Origin: Methanofastidiosum sp.
GTDB lineage: Archaea; Methanobacteriota_B; Thermococci; Methanofastidiosales; Methanofastidiosaceae
NCBI GenBank assembly: GCA_035362715.1
Contig: DAOSDU010000003.1
Location: forward strand, 1 to 64,000
Direction of reading: 5' to 3'
DNA length: 64,000 bases
The notes beneath the pieces are model-generated. The model did not search any database. It saw only the letters and a program-made list of their open reading frames with translations, and had not been told where the DNA came from. Shown in pieces: positions 35,078 to 43,697 of this stretch. Each line of letters begins with the position of its first letter. The first letter of the stretch is position 1. Both the position numbers and the translations under genes were made by a program.

Positions 35078-35767
35078 TTATTGGATATTTCCGATAAGAT
35101 CTACTATATTTGAGTTGGATTTATACTCTTTTAAAAGTGTCTTAACGAAATCTTCTTGAAAATCAAATATCTTCTTTATCCTCTCTCTAACAAGGCAGTC
35201 TGATAGGAAGCACATCGATAAAAAAGAAGTGACATTTTTTGGAGTATTTGAGAAATGGGCTTTTTCAAAATCAATTATGACGTTTTTTGTTCCGCAGATA
35301 ATATGCTTTCCGCCTTGAATCTGTCTGTGGTTTATCCCAGCTTGATCGAGATCATTGCACTGCCTTGTGATATCAAATATATCCTCTCTATCGAACTTTC
35401 CCTCAATTAATAGATCTCCTTCGATATATTCCATTATGATGTAGTTATCATCATACCCATATATTTTTGGCCCAACACCATATTCATTCGCCTTAATCAA
35501 ATAATAAGCTTCCTTCTTAAGAGAGCCTTTCCTTTCAGAATCAGACCTTTCAATTTTGATTGATACATTTTTGTTTTTGTAGTTTCCCAAAAAAATAATC
35601 GAGGTATTGCCTTTACCTATCGCCCTATCGGATCCAAGTTCAACCCTACCAAAAGAGTAGATATTATCGACGCCTTTTTCAAAAAGAGACTCTTTCAGCG
35701 CTGACGCCCTCTCGTTAGAAAACGCGGGATAATCAATTGTTCTTATGTCGCTTAAGGTAGTTTCCAT
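35078..35767 (-). CDS. Predicted RIO-like Ser/Thr protein kinase (COG2112)
   Basis: 229 residues. Glycine loop 'GRVELGSDRAIGKGNTSIIF', ATP-lysine 'VSIKIERS', hinge 'YIIMEYIEGD', catalytic-loop equivalent 'GINHRQIQGGKHIICG', and 'IIDFEKAH' in place of DFG. The altered loop and DFE match what I recall of COG2112 archaeal kinases, so it is probably active though divergent. It directly abuts the dCMP deaminase gene in the thyX-rfc run. The substrate is unknown. Confidence 0.8.
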   Translation of the reverse strand: METTLSDIRTIDYPAFSNERASALKESLFEKGVDNIYSFGRVELGSDRAIGKGNTSIIFLGNYKNKNVSIKIERSDSERKGSLKKEAYYLIKANEYGVGPKIYGYDDNYIIMEYIEGDLLIEGKFDREDIFDITRQCNDLDQAGINHRQIQGGKHIICGTKNVIIDFEKAHFSNTPKNVTSFLSMCFLSDCLVRERIKKIFDFQEDFVKTLLKEYKSNSNIVDLIGNIQ

Positions 35768-36220
35768 CTAATCAGTCAAGAGCAATTTTTTTACCCTGAC
35801 ACCTGCATCCCTTATCATACTCATTTTTATTTCATTGTCAAGGTCATAATCTCTCCCATAAACTATTTCTTTTACACCTGCATTTATGAGAATTTTTGTG
35901 CACGACATGCAGGGGAAATGGGTCGAGTAAACTGTGGAATTTTCAGTTGAAACACCATGTATTGCAGCTTGAATTATTGTATTCTGTTCTGCATGAACCC
36001 CCCGGCACAAGTGAGATTTCTCAAGAGAGCCAAGGGTCTGCCTTAGGCATGTTTCTTCTGAGCAGTGAGGGAGGCCTCTAGGGGCTCCGTTGTAACCTGT
36101 AGATATAATGTACCCTTCCTTAACTAATACTGCCCCGACATGCTGTTTTATGCACGTAGACCGTTTTTTCACTAATTCTGCAATACTCATAAAATATGTG
36201 TCAATATCCATCCTAGCCAT
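35768..36220 (-). CDS. dCMP deaminase (ComEB-like)
   Basis: 150-residue zinc deaminase. 'GAVLVKEGYIISTGYNGAP' opens the fold. The zinc site is 'GVHAEQNTII' (HAE) plus 'PCMSCTK' (PCxxC), with an additional Cys/His cluster 'HCSEETCLRQ' and 'HLCRGVHAE' as in dCMP deaminases. It makes dUMP for the thymidylate synthase encoded 12 bases upstream. GTGATTTT precedes the ATG. Confidence 0.9.
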   Translation of the reverse strand: MARMDIDTYFMSIAELVKKRSTCIKQHVGAVLVKEGYIISTGYNGAPRGLPHCSEETCLRQTLGSLEKSHLCRGVHAEQNTIIQAAIHGVSTENSTVYSTHFPCMSCTKILINAGVKEIVYGRDYDLDNEIKMSMIRDAGVRVKKLLLTD

Positions 36221-36232
36221 AAAATCACACTA

Positions 36233-36952
36233 TTACTTAAAAAATTCTTTAACAATTATCCTTCTTTCATCAATATTTTTTCCTTCAAAAAGTTTGTAAC
36301 AACCACAAGAAGCTTTACCCTCTGTACATATGCCCTCGCTGATACATTTTGGTCCTGATGTTTCAAATAATGCAGGGGAAACTTCAAGAACTTGATACAG
36401 CATTTCCCATGCCATATCTCTAATTTCCCACTGTGCTCTGTTGCAACATCTAAGATTGAAAAAATGCAGTAGCTCTCTTGCATTCATTGTCATTACAAGA
36501 TTAGTCTTAATAGCGTTGGGAAGTACAAATCTTGCATCTTCAGGAGCTATCCCTAATTCAAGTAGTTTCTTATAACTCTCGGTATTATCATTAATAATCT
36601 TATTGAATATATCTTCTGCAGCTTTATTCTTCTTAATCAAAGGAGGGGTAACAAATGGAACATCTTCCATTTTTACATATCTCTGGCTCTGCTGAGTGAA
36701 AGAAGCTATCCTGTGCCTTACTAATTGGTGGGAACATGCCCTAGAAATGCCTTCTATAGAAAAAGTAAAACTCGCATGCTCTATAACTGAATAATGACCA
36801 TATCCAACAACCCGATGAATCCTCTTTTTTGCATTATCTGTATCTATTTCGCTCAACATATCTGAAGGAGTTCCTTCCTTCATTGAGGTAAGGGCTGCAA
36901 CAGCACATACTTTTTCAGGGTTTTGGGTATATTCTAAAAGAACAACTTTCAT
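36233..36952 (-). CDS. thyX: Flavin-dependent thymidylate synthase
   Basis: Methylates dUMP to dTMP using methylene carrier, FAD and NAD(P)H. 239 residues with the ThyX motif 'RHRIASFTQQSQRY' and 'LRCCNRAQWEIRDMAWEM'. Start at ATG 36952, where the conserved 'MKVVLLEYTQNP' begins; a TATA-like TTATATAATA about 25 bases upstream suggests a nearly leaderless transcript. First gene of thyX - dCMP deaminase - kinase - rfcS - rfcL. Confidence 0.93.
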   Translation of the reverse strand: MKVVLLEYTQNPEKVCAVAALTSMKEGTPSDMLSEIDTDNAKKRIHRVVGYGHYSVIEHASFTFSIEGISRACSHQLVRHRIASFTQQSQRYVKMEDVPFVTPPLIKKNKAAEDIFNKIINDNTESYKKLLELGIAPEDARFVLPNAIKTNLVMTMNARELLHFFNLRCCNRAQWEIRDMAWEMLYQVLEVSPALFETSGPKCISEGICTEGKASCGCYKLFEGKNIDERRIIVKEFFK

Positions 36953-37040
36953 TATACAGAATTGAGTCAAATATTATATAAGATTAAGCATTTATAATTG
37001 AATATCAAAAATAGAATATAACCTATAGTGCAATGGTAAA

Positions 37041-37055
37041 TATTGATTATCAATA
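37041..37055. promoter_or_regulatory. Palindromic site TATTGAT-T-ATCAATA, copy 1
   Basis: A perfect 7-bp inverted repeat with a one-base spacer, in the divergent region between thyX and the 87-residue gene. Twelve of its bases recur at 37186-37198. It looks like the site of a dimeric regulator. Which gene it controls is inferred only from position. Confidence 0.5.
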
Positions 37056-37146
37056 GTTTCATAGTATTTAAATAATACCCTCAATAATTTGAAAGGTATT
37101 ATGCCATTTTTGTTTATATTTTGTAATGATTTTGAAACATTATTAT

Positions 37147-37157
37147 ATATTATCAAT
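37147..37157. promoter_or_regulatory. Degenerate TATTATCAATA site, copy 2
   Basis: TATTATCAATA preserves the ATCAATA half of the 37041 palindrome with a shortened left half. It lies about 10 bases upstream of the TATA element of the 87-residue gene. Weak on its own, notable with its neighbours. Confidence 0.35.
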
Positions 37158-37164
37158 ATCGAAA

Positions 37165-37198
37165 AGCTTATAAACTGGTAACTGTATATTGATTATCA
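37165..37198 (+). promoter_or_regulatory. TATA element and overlapping operator copy 3
   Basis: GCTTATAAACTGG (37165-37177) is a good archaeal TATA box. TATTGATTATCAG (37186-37198) repeats 12 bases of the 37041 palindrome and covers the expected transcription start, a position typical of repressor sites. Confidence 0.5.
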
Positions 37199-37223
37199 GC
37201 TACTAAAGGATAGGTGAGGTATT

Positions 37224-37487
37224 ATGAAAATAGTTGAAAGAGGAATTGAAAGGCGCGAAGATAAGCCTTATACAGTTAGGATACTTGTCCAAAACCTTAA
37301 CCTTGGCACAATTAGCCCAGGAACAATTCCAGGGTCCGTAAATGTAAAAACTTACGACACAGATCTTGGAACTTACCTAGAGCTTTCTGGCGACGTAAGG
37401 GATGTCGTAGAGTGTGAGACAAGAATAGTAGAGATGGACAATACTATTAAGGTTAAAGACGTAAGAAAAGTATTTTCCGAAATTTAA
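37224..37487 (+). CDS. Small protein of unknown function under a palindromic operator
   Basis: 87 residues, acidic/basic mixed, predicted beta-rich, no cysteine pair, no membrane segment. Recognisable stretches are 'YTVRILVQNLNLGTISPGTI' and 'DLGTYLELSGDVRDVVECET'. GAGGTATT precedes the ATG. The long upstream region has three related palindromic sites, so expression is probably regulated. I do not recognise the family. Confidence 0.7.
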   Translation: MKIVERGIERREDKPYTVRILVQNLNLGTISPGTIPGSVNVKTYDTDLGTYLELSGDVRDVVECETRIVEMDNTIKVKDVRKVFSEI

Positions 37488-37521
37488 TTTTTTATTTTAA
37501 TCAAAAATCTTGAGGAGAACA

Positions 37522-39147
37522 ATGCTAGGAAGATACTCGAGGATTGTCATATTATCAATATTCATATTGGTACTCATGGCACCATCAACTTGGGGCGCTA
37601 CTAACAAAAATTTTCTCCTTATTATTTCTAGTGTAAATGGGGCCCCAATTGAAGATGCGGAAATCAGAATGTCATTACAATCTGATGCAAACTATCAAAG
37701 ATCAGGAAACTCAAATTCAAGAGGGGAACTCCTTTTTGAAAATATAGCTGAAGGAACCTACTCAGTTACTATTGTAAAAAGTGGATTTGTCACTGTGCTT
37801 GAAAACGTAGATATAGCTCCAATCGACTCAAAGACTTTTTATCTGAGGCATTCTGGGTTTAAAATAATTTCCGGGCAAGTTTACAAAGATTCAAATGACA
37901 ACAAGATATTTGAGACAGGGGAAATTGGAATAGCCAATGCGACTGTGAAAGCCACAAACGTAACTACAAACGAAACATTTTCTGTTAATACAGATGAAAA
38001 CGGACAATTTAGGATTGAAATCCCTGATGCACAAAACTATAAAGTCATAGTTTCTTATTCAACCTCGGAGTATGAAGTACCGAATACTGTAACCCCTATA
38101 GATACTGTTGATTATTCAATAACTGTTCCTCTAATCATAAAAGGAGAGGTATATGGCAAGGTAACAACAGACGAGGGCAATCCATTGTTTGGCATACAAG
38201 TTTTTCTTAAAGGAACAAGTGTAACTTATACTTCTACCGATTTAGGGGGATTCTTTAGATTCTCAGTTAAACCAGGAACTTATTTTGTAGAAGTTGAGTT
38301 CATGGATTATGAGAAATATACAACTGAACCTTTCAATCTTTTGCAAGAAGAACAAAAAGAAGTTACAGTTGTATTGTCAAAACAAAAAGGCACACTCACT
38401 TATGAAATAAAAACAGAAGACGGCATGGCTTTGTCTGAAGTTGACGCAGAGATAATAAGAACAGGAAGCGGTGTATCAGTTGAAAAGCTTACTAAGGCTA
38501 ATGGAACAATGCAGCTTCCTCCTGGAGTTTATACTCTAAAAGCCGATGCAAAAGGATATGGACCCGCTGAAGTTAATTTTGAGATTACTAAAGCAGGAAT
38601 TACAAAGGTACTGACATTAAAACAAGCAAACGGTGGAATAAAAGTTTCACTAAAGGACTTACAGGGCAATCCAATAAGTGGAGTTTCTGTTCTTGTAGAT
38701 GGACAGCAAAAAGGTAGTTCTGATAATTCAGGTATTGTAGTAATATCGGATCTCCTCCCAAAAGAATATCAAGTTACGGCCTCTTCGACTCTTTACGGAA
38801 AAGTAACACAGGTAGTTAAAGTTGAAGGAGAAACTGAAAAAGAAATAAATTTAATCTTGACATCAAATATCCTAATCCAAGCATTACCTATTATAGTAAT
38901 TGCCGTATTTTTCATTATCATAGCTTTGTTAAAGATGAACATGAAACGCATTGGTCTTCCGAAAAAGACATTTGAAAGACCACCAATGCAAGAAGCGCCA
39001 CCTCAAGTGTATTCTCAGAAAGTTGAACAAAGGCAAGATTTAGTAGAAGAACCAAAGCAGGCGCCAATCAAAAAATCAAAGCTTAAGACAAAAAGACCGC
39101 TCAAAGGACTTCCAAAAAAACCTTCAAAAGATAAAGGAAATCCATAA
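37522..39147 (+). CDS. Membrane-anchored protein with carboxypeptidase-regulatory-like repeats
   Basis: 541 residues. Signal segment 1-26, then about five beta-sandwich units of the carboxypeptidase-regulatory/CnaB-like type ('APIEDAEIRMSLQSD', 'GTYSVTIVKSGF', 'GKVTTDEGNPLFGIQVFLKG', 'GVYTLKADAKGYG', 'PISGVSVLVDGQQKG'). One transmembrane helix near 450-475 ('PIIVIAVFFIIIALL') precedes a basic, proline-rich cytosolic tail. Start ATG 37522 after GAGGAGAACA. Probably a surface stalk or adhesion protein. Confidence 0.83.
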   Translation: MLGRYSRIVILSIFILVLMAPSTWGATNKNFLLIISSVNGAPIEDAEIRMSLQSDANYQRSGNSNSRGELLFENIAEGTYSVTIVKSGFVTVLENVDIAPIDSKTFYLRHSGFKIISGQVYKDSNDNKIFETGEIGIANATVKATNVTTNETFSVNTDENGQFRIEIPDAQNYKVIVSYSTSEYEVPNTVTPIDTVDYSITVPLIIKGEVYGKVTTDEGNPLFGIQVFLKGTSVTYTSTDLGGFFRFSVKPGTYFVEVEFMDYEKYTTEPFNLLQEEQKEVTVVLSKQKGTLTYEIKTEDGMALSEVDAEIIRTGSGVSVEKLTKANGTMQLPPGVYTLKADAKGYGPAEVNFEITKAGITKVLTLKQANGGIKVSLKDLQGNPISGVSVLVDGQQKGSSDNSGIVVISDLLPKEYQVTASSTLYGKVTQVVKVEGETEKEINLILTSNILIQALPIIVIAVFFIIIALLKMNMKRIGLPKKTFERPPMQEAPPQVYSQKVEQRQDLVEEPKQAPIKKSKLKTKRPLKGLPKKPSKDKGNP

Positions 39148-39180
39148 GCTTTTTTAGGTTATACTTCTAATATTATTTAT

Positions 39181-40575
39181 ATGAAGAAAAAAATCGTTAT
39201 CGTTGGAGCTGGCCCAGCGGGTCTTTTTTCTGCTTACAAGCTTTCTGAAACTAATAAATTTGATATTATTGTCTTGGATAGAGGCAGGGATGTCGATAGC
39301 AGAAAATGTCCACTTGAACGTACAGGCGAGTGCGATAACTGTAATCCCTGTAATGTATTATATGGAACTGGCGGTTCTGGTTGCCTCTCAGATGGGATAC
39401 TAAATCTAAGGCCCGATATAGGTGGAGATTTAGAAGCCCTAACTGGAAAAGCTGACAAAGCAATAAGTTTAGTGAACGAAGTTGATTTAATTTTCTTAGA
39501 GCACGGGGCACCAGAAAAGCTTTTCACCGGCGAAACAGAAATGATTGAGGATTTACAAAGAAAAGCCGAGGCCTCAGGAATTAAGTTTATTCAGATTCCT
39601 CAAAGACACATAGGGAGCGACTACACCCCTGTAGTAATAAACTCAATCAAAAAATATCTCGAAAAAAAAGGGATAAAATTTGTATCCCTTGCCGATGTTA
39701 ACAAAATAGAAAAAGTAAAACAAGGATACACCACTACCTATATGCAAAAAAATACTTCGCATAAAATTGATTCTGATTATGTCATTGCGGCTCCAGGAAG
39801 AGCGGGCTCCAGCTTTTTGATGTCACAAATCCAGGAACTTGGAATCAAAGTAGAACATCAACCAATTGATATTGGAGTAAGGGTCGAAGTATCCAAAGTT
39901 GTAATGAAACCTGTAATTGAAGTCAATAGAGATCCAAAGTTTCATATCTATTCTAAGACTTATGATGATTTTGTAAGAACTTTTTGTACAAATCATGAGG
40001 GGTATGTGATGAAGGAGCAGTATGATGGATATGTAGGGGTAAATGGACATTCAATGAGGGATATTAAATCCCAGAACAGTAACTTCGCTTTTCTTTCAAG
40101 GGTCACACTAACCTCTCCTGTTGAAGATACAACGTCATATGGCATATCCATTGCAAAGATTGCCACGGTTCTTGGAGGTGGAAAACCTCTCATACAGAGA
40201 TTTGGGGACTTAAGAAGAGGCAGAAGGTCAACACCTGAAAGAATTAGAAGAAGCAACATAAAACCTACACTTCTTTCAGCAACACCAGGGGACATAGCTA
40301 TGGCATTACCTTATAGAATAGTCACAAATTTAATTGAATCACTTGAAAGGCTGGATAACGTACTCCCGGGCGTGGGCAGTGACTCAACACTTCTATACGC
40401 TCCAGAAATTAAATTCTATGGGATAAGAGTAAAAGTAGATTCATCAATGGAAACTAATTTACCAAATCTTTTCGTTGCTGGCGATGGGGTTGGGCTTTCA
40501 AGGGATATAGTCAATTCGGCGGCTACTGGGATTCTTGCAGCAGAAGGGATATTAAAAAAGGAGAGTAAATCTTGA
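39181..40575 (+). CDS. FAD-dependent dehydrogenase (COG2509-like)
   Basis: 464 residues. N-terminal Rossmann motif 'KIVIVGAGPAGLFSAY' and 'IVLDRGRDV', then a Cys-rich segment 'ECDNCNPCNVLYGTGGSG', a middle domain, and the C-terminal FAD motif 'NLFVAGDGVGLSRDIV'. This matches uncharacterised FAD-utilising dehydrogenases. The stop overlaps the HAD gene start, so they are coupled. Substrate unknown. Confidence 0.82.
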   Translation: MKKKIVIVGAGPAGLFSAYKLSETNKFDIIVLDRGRDVDSRKCPLERTGECDNCNPCNVLYGTGGSGCLSDGILNLRPDIGGDLEALTGKADKAISLVNEVDLIFLEHGAPEKLFTGETEMIEDLQRKAEASGIKFIQIPQRHIGSDYTPVVINSIKKYLEKKGIKFVSLADVNKIEKVKQGYTTTYMQKNTSHKIDSDYVIAAPGRAGSSFLMSQIQELGIKVEHQPIDIGVRVEVSKVVMKPVIEVNRDPKFHIYSKTYDDFVRTFCTNHEGYVMKEQYDGYVGVNGHSMRDIKSQNSNFAFLSRVTLTSPVEDTTSYGISIAKIATVLGGGKPLIQRFGDLRRGRRSTPERIRRSNIKPTLLSATPGDIAMALPYRIVTNLIESLERLDNVLPGVGSDSTLLYAPEIKFYGIRVKVDSSMETNLPNLFVAGDGVGLSRDIVNSAATGILAAEGILKKESKS

Positions 40576-41378
40576 AAGACATCCAGTATATATTCATGGA
40601 TATTGATGGCGTCCTCTACAGAGGCAATCACACGATTAATGGAGCAAGAGAATTTATCGATTATTTAATTCAAGAAGAAATTAAATTTATATGTGTCACT
40701 AACAATTCTGCCAAAACACCTGCTGACTATTCAAAAAGACTGAAAAGTATGGGAATAAAAATTGGAGAAAATGAAATAATAAACTCCGGCGTTGCTACGG
40801 TAGAATTCCTAAAAGAAACATTTCTCAAAGAAAAGGATAATCTAAGTGCATATGTAGTTGGGGGCGAAGGTTTAGTATCGCTCATTGAAAATTCTGGAAT
40901 AAGACTAGATGATAAAAATCCTGATCTTGTAGTTGTTGGGTGGGATACCAATTTCACCTATGAAAAGATGAAGAAATCATCACTTGCAATCCAGAGGGGT
41001 GCAATATATATAGGTACAAACCCAGATTTGACATACCCTTCACATGAAGGTATATTACCTGGCTGTGGTGCAATTTTAGCATCAATAACGGCCGCCAGCG
41101 GAGTTGAGCCTATAATAATCGGAAAACCAAAAACTTTAATCATGGAAATGGCGGCCAAAAGGATTTCAGCAAAAAAAGAAAAAAGCTTGATGATTGGGGA
41201 TAGAATTGACACAGATATTTTGGCCGGAAGAAACTTTGGAATTCAAACTGCAATCGTATTAAGTGGGGTTGCTGACAAATCAGAAGTATCAAAGTCTCAT
41301 ATAAAGCCAGATTATGTCTTTGAAGATATGATGGATTTATACCTTAATTTAAAAAAATCTAGAAAGGTGCAAAAATGA
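40572..41378 (+). CDS. HAD-superfamily phosphatase (NagD-like)
   Basis: 268 residues. HAD motif I 'IFMDIDGVLYRGNHTI', motif II 'CVTNNSAKTPADYSKRL', motif III lysine region 'IIIGKPKTLIMEMAAKR' and motif IV 'MIGDRIDTDILAGRNFG' are all present, with the cap insertion of class IIA (NagD/4-nitrophenylphosphatase type). TTG start overlapping the upstream gene by four bases. The physiological phosphate ester is unknown. Confidence 0.9.
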   Translation: MKDIQYIFMDIDGVLYRGNHTINGAREFIDYLIQEEIKFICVTNNSAKTPADYSKRLKSMGIKIGENEIINSGVATVEFLKETFLKEKDNLSAYVVGGEGLVSLIENSGIRLDDKNPDLVVVGWDTNFTYEKMKKSSLAIQRGAIYIGTNPDLTYPSHEGILPGCGAILASITAASGVEPIIIGKPKTLIMEMAAKRISAKKEKSLMIGDRIDTDILAGRNFGIQTAIVLSGVADKSEVSKSHIKPDYVFEDMMDLYLNLKKSRKVQK

Positions 41379-41866
41379 AAGGCAATATATTTTTAGTTTT
41401 GTGTTTGGGTCTGATTATTTTATTACCTCTATGTCTTAACACTTCCCTTGATAACTGGAATACAAGTATAAAAGTTGCAAACCTGCGCTTGGCAAATGGA
41501 ATTGAATACTATAATATATCTTCAAATGCTTATTCAATTCAGGACATGGACAATGTCACAGTTTATGCAGACAAAGCTATACTAGAATTTTCAACAGCTT
41601 TAATAGCGCTTGAAAATGCGATGGGCGAAGCTCAGAGATCAAAGAAGGATTGGTTAATACTATACACAAATTTTTATCTAAAAAAAGTTCAAGCTCTGAA
41701 TAATGCAGCAGTTGAGATCAAAATCTTGAAAGAGTACTATCTAACTGGGCAAGAAGACGGAATCATCCAATCAATGAATAATATACAAAAGTATGAAGAT
41801 GAGTTCAAGATGTATGATCTCAAGATGGAGGACATAAGAAGAGATCACATATCAGAGTTCCAGTAA
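41375..41866 (+). CDS. Exported or membrane-anchored helical protein, unknown function
   Basis: 163 residues. Hydrophobic N-terminus (1-22, 'IFLVLCLGLIILLPLCL') is a signal peptide or anchor; the remainder is predicted helical and coiled, with several potential N-glycosylation sites ('NTS', 'NISS', 'NVT'). The ATG overlaps the HAD stop (ATGA), making it the third gene of an FAD dehydrogenase - phosphatase operon. Family not recognised. Confidence 0.65.
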   Translation: MKGNIFLVLCLGLIILLPLCLNTSLDNWNTSIKVANLRLANGIEYYNISSNAYSIQDMDNVTVYADKAILEFSTALIALENAMGEAQRSKKDWLILYTNFYLKKVQALNNAAVEIKILKEYYLTGQEDGIIQSMNNIQKYEDEFKMYDLKMEDIRRDHISEFQ

Positions 41867-42415
41867 CTATTCTCTTTTCTTTTCAACTATTTTTTCAGGA
41901 TAGGTAAAACAAGGGCCTCCAAGATGATTAATGAATTTTACCTTTTCAACATCAATGCAATCATTGTAATAATCCTTTTCAATTTCACAATGGACTATCT
42001 CGCCAATAAAGAGATAGTGGTCACCGCATAAGAAGGAGTCAATGACCTTACACTCAAGAAAAGCAAAGCACTCTTTAATTGAAGGGGAAACTACCTTTTT
42101 ACCTTTAACTTCTTTAAGTTTATATGCCTTAAATTTATCAACATTCCGCCCACTCTCAGAACCACACAATAAAACCTTGTCTATAAGTTCAATTGAAGGG
42201 ATATTAACTGTAAATTCTTTAGAATTTCCAATAAGAATATGGGATAGTTTCTTTGTTGAGAGGGATATTGAGATAAGTGGCGGTGAATGTGAAACAGGGC
42301 TTGTCCACGCTGCAGTAACGATATTGGACTTGCCTTGGTACTTTGATGTGATCAAAACAAGAGGCCCAGGATTTAATAGCCTTAGACCTTTTAGATTTTC
42401 TATTTTGGTTTTCAT
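41867..42415 (-). CDS. Flavin reductase-like FMN-binding protein
   Basis: 182 residues, split-barrel flavin reductase fold (DIM6/NTAB family): 'PGPLVLITSKYQGKSNIVTA', 'SPPLISISLSTKKLS' and 'FTVNIPSIELIDKVLLCG', with 'GDHYLFIGEIV' in the C-terminal part. Binds FMN; many archaeal members are ferredoxin or flavin reductases without proven partners. The ATG overlaps the stop of the upstream adenosine-specific kinase gene. Confidence 0.85.
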   Translation of the reverse strand: MKTKIENLKGLRLLNPGPLVLITSKYQGKSNIVTAAWTSPVSHSPPLISISLSTKKLSHILIGNSKEFTVNIPSIELIDKVLLCGSESGRNVDKFKAYKLKEVKGKKVVSPSIKECFAFLECKVIDSFLCGDHYLFIGEIVHCEIEKDYYNDCIDVEKVKFINHLGGPCFTYPEKIVEKKRE

Positions 42416-42897
42416 TCTACCTTGTATCCTATTTTTTCTAAAAGATCTCTTCGTTCTTTCTTTTCATATTTATCTTCAATCTTCTCAGCAGAAGTCCCGT
42501 CAACGACGCCTATAACAGAACTTCCCAGATTTGTTTTTGCTACAATTACTTGGAAAGGATTTTCACTTGCACCATACAAAGCACAAACAGAAGGATGTCC
42601 TTTTATGTTGTTCAAGACATTAATGGGGAAAGCGCCCCGCATCATTATTACAAATATATGCCCCGCCCCGATTTTTAAAGCGGCATTAGCGGCAAGCTCT
42701 TTTAGGTGTTCATCGTTTCCTGCAACTCTTGTAAGTTTTGGTTTTGCTTCATTCATTGCAACACCAACTTTAATTCCTGAAACACAGGTCAGAAGAGTCC
42801 TTGCAAGATCATCTACAGTGTATATAGAAAAGTTTCCCTGCCCAACTATAAACTCAACACCATCATCCTTCTTTATGTCAATAACATTCATTTCCAT
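42412..42897 (-). CDS. Adenosine-specific kinase family protein (DUF355)
   Basis: 161 residues. 'ENPFQVIVAKTNLGSSVIGV' near the C-terminus, 'KVGVAMNEAKPKLTRVAGND', and 'AGHIFVIMMRGAFPINVLN' match the DUF355/COG1839 family, whose structure showed adenosine/AMP binding. Biochemical role is not settled. Translationally coupled to the flavin reductase-like gene. Confidence 0.85.
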   Translation of the reverse strand: MEMNVIDIKKDDGVEFIVGQGNFSIYTVDDLARTLLTCVSGIKVGVAMNEAKPKLTRVAGNDEHLKELAANAALKIGAGHIFVIMMRGAFPINVLNNIKGHPSVCALYGASENPFQVIVAKTNLGSSVIGVVDGTSAEKIEDKYEKKERRDLLEKIGYKVE

Positions 42898-42935
42898 AAT
42901 ATCACGCCTTTTTTCAAGTTTTAGATATTAAAGAT

Positions 42936-43589
42936 TTAGTCTATACACCTATTGAGAGCCTCAAAAGCAAGCACCATATCCTTCTCATCGACGACAAATA
43001 TAGTATCCATAAAACAGCTCATAGTTTCAATAACGTTTATCCCGACAGAGGAAAGATTTGAGGAGAGGTAAGACACAACTCCTGGCGTATCTCCAATGTC
43101 CTCGGGACTCTTAACAGATATTTCAACTAGATCTTTTGAAATCCTCAATACATTTTCTTTTCCTATAAGATCTGTAACCTCCTCAAGATAGTCTTCAAGT
43201 AAGATTAAGGTTATACCTTGGGAGCCTTGAATAATATTAATTAGATACCCTTCAGAAAGTGTCTTCTTTAGAACGGGTTCAAGTTTCAAGAAAACATGCC
43301 ATCCGGGCTTCAATGTCACAGTTGCAACTTTCGTCTTTATATTGATCCTGCTTTTTTTTAGAATTAGCTTTATTTTTTTCTCAAGATACTTTTTTTCTTT
43401 CTGCAGTTCTTCAGCATATCTTCTTGATGCTATAAGTACAGCAACCATGTTATCTATTTTGTATTCGTCCATTATCATTCTTGAAAGAGCAGAATAGTTG
43501 ATTATCCCATACTTTAGACAGTCCATTATAGATGGGTGTGCACCTATATATTCCCTAACTATTTCCGCTATGCTTTTTTTGTCTGGCAC
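42936..43589 (-). CDS. ACT-domain predicted regulator
   Basis: 217 residues. An N-terminal helical part ('YIGAHPSIMDCLKYGIINYS' and following, to about residue 90) resembles a DNA-binding or dimerisation module, followed by an ACT-like domain ('DTPGVVSYLSSNLSSVGINV', 'IETMSCFMDTIFVV'). This layout matches a predicted archaeal amino-acid-metabolism regulator family (COG2150-like). GTG start with a TATA-like box and no ribosome-binding site; probably leaderless. Divergent from rnp2. Confidence 0.75.
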   Translation of the reverse strand: MPDKKSIAEIVREYIGAHPSIMDCLKYGIINYSALSRMIMDEYKIDNMVAVLIASRRYAEELQKEKKYLEKKIKLILKKSRINIKTKVATVTLKPGWHVFLKLEPVLKKTLSEGYLINIIQGSQGITLILLEDYLEEVTDLIGKENVLRISKDLVEISVKSPEDIGDTPGVVSYLSSNLSSVGINVIETMSCFMDTIFVVDEKDMVLAFEALNRCID

Positions 43590-43610
43590 AATTATTAATT
43601 GTACGATACC

Positions 43611-43620
43611 ATATTTAAAT
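43611..43620 (-). promoter_or_regulatory. TATA element of the ACT-domain gene
   Basis: ATTTAAATAT on the minus strand lies about 25 bases before the GTG start of the ACT-domain gene, giving an almost leaderless transcript. Confidence 0.45.
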
Positions 43621-43658
43621 GTTCTGAATATGCTAAGATTGACAACTTATGACAAAAT

Positions 43659-43667
43659 ACTTAAATC
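43659..43667 (+). promoter_or_regulatory. TATA element of the rnp2/exosome superoperon
   Basis: ACTTAAATC lies about 32 bases before the rnp2 ATG and is the only good TATA candidate upstream of the long plus-strand gene run. Confidence 0.45.
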
Positions 43668-43697
43668 ATGTGCATAATAACTATTTTAGATGTTTTT

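Noticed and set aside
35078..35767. Degenerate, inactive kinase
   Set aside because: The unusual HRQI loop and DFE agree with the archaeal COG2112 family as I know it, so they are not evidence of inactivation.
42042..42931. Long plus-strand frames (157 and 169 codons)
   Set aside because: They are antisense to the flavin reductase-like and adenosine-specific kinase genes, which have clear family motifs and coupled starts.
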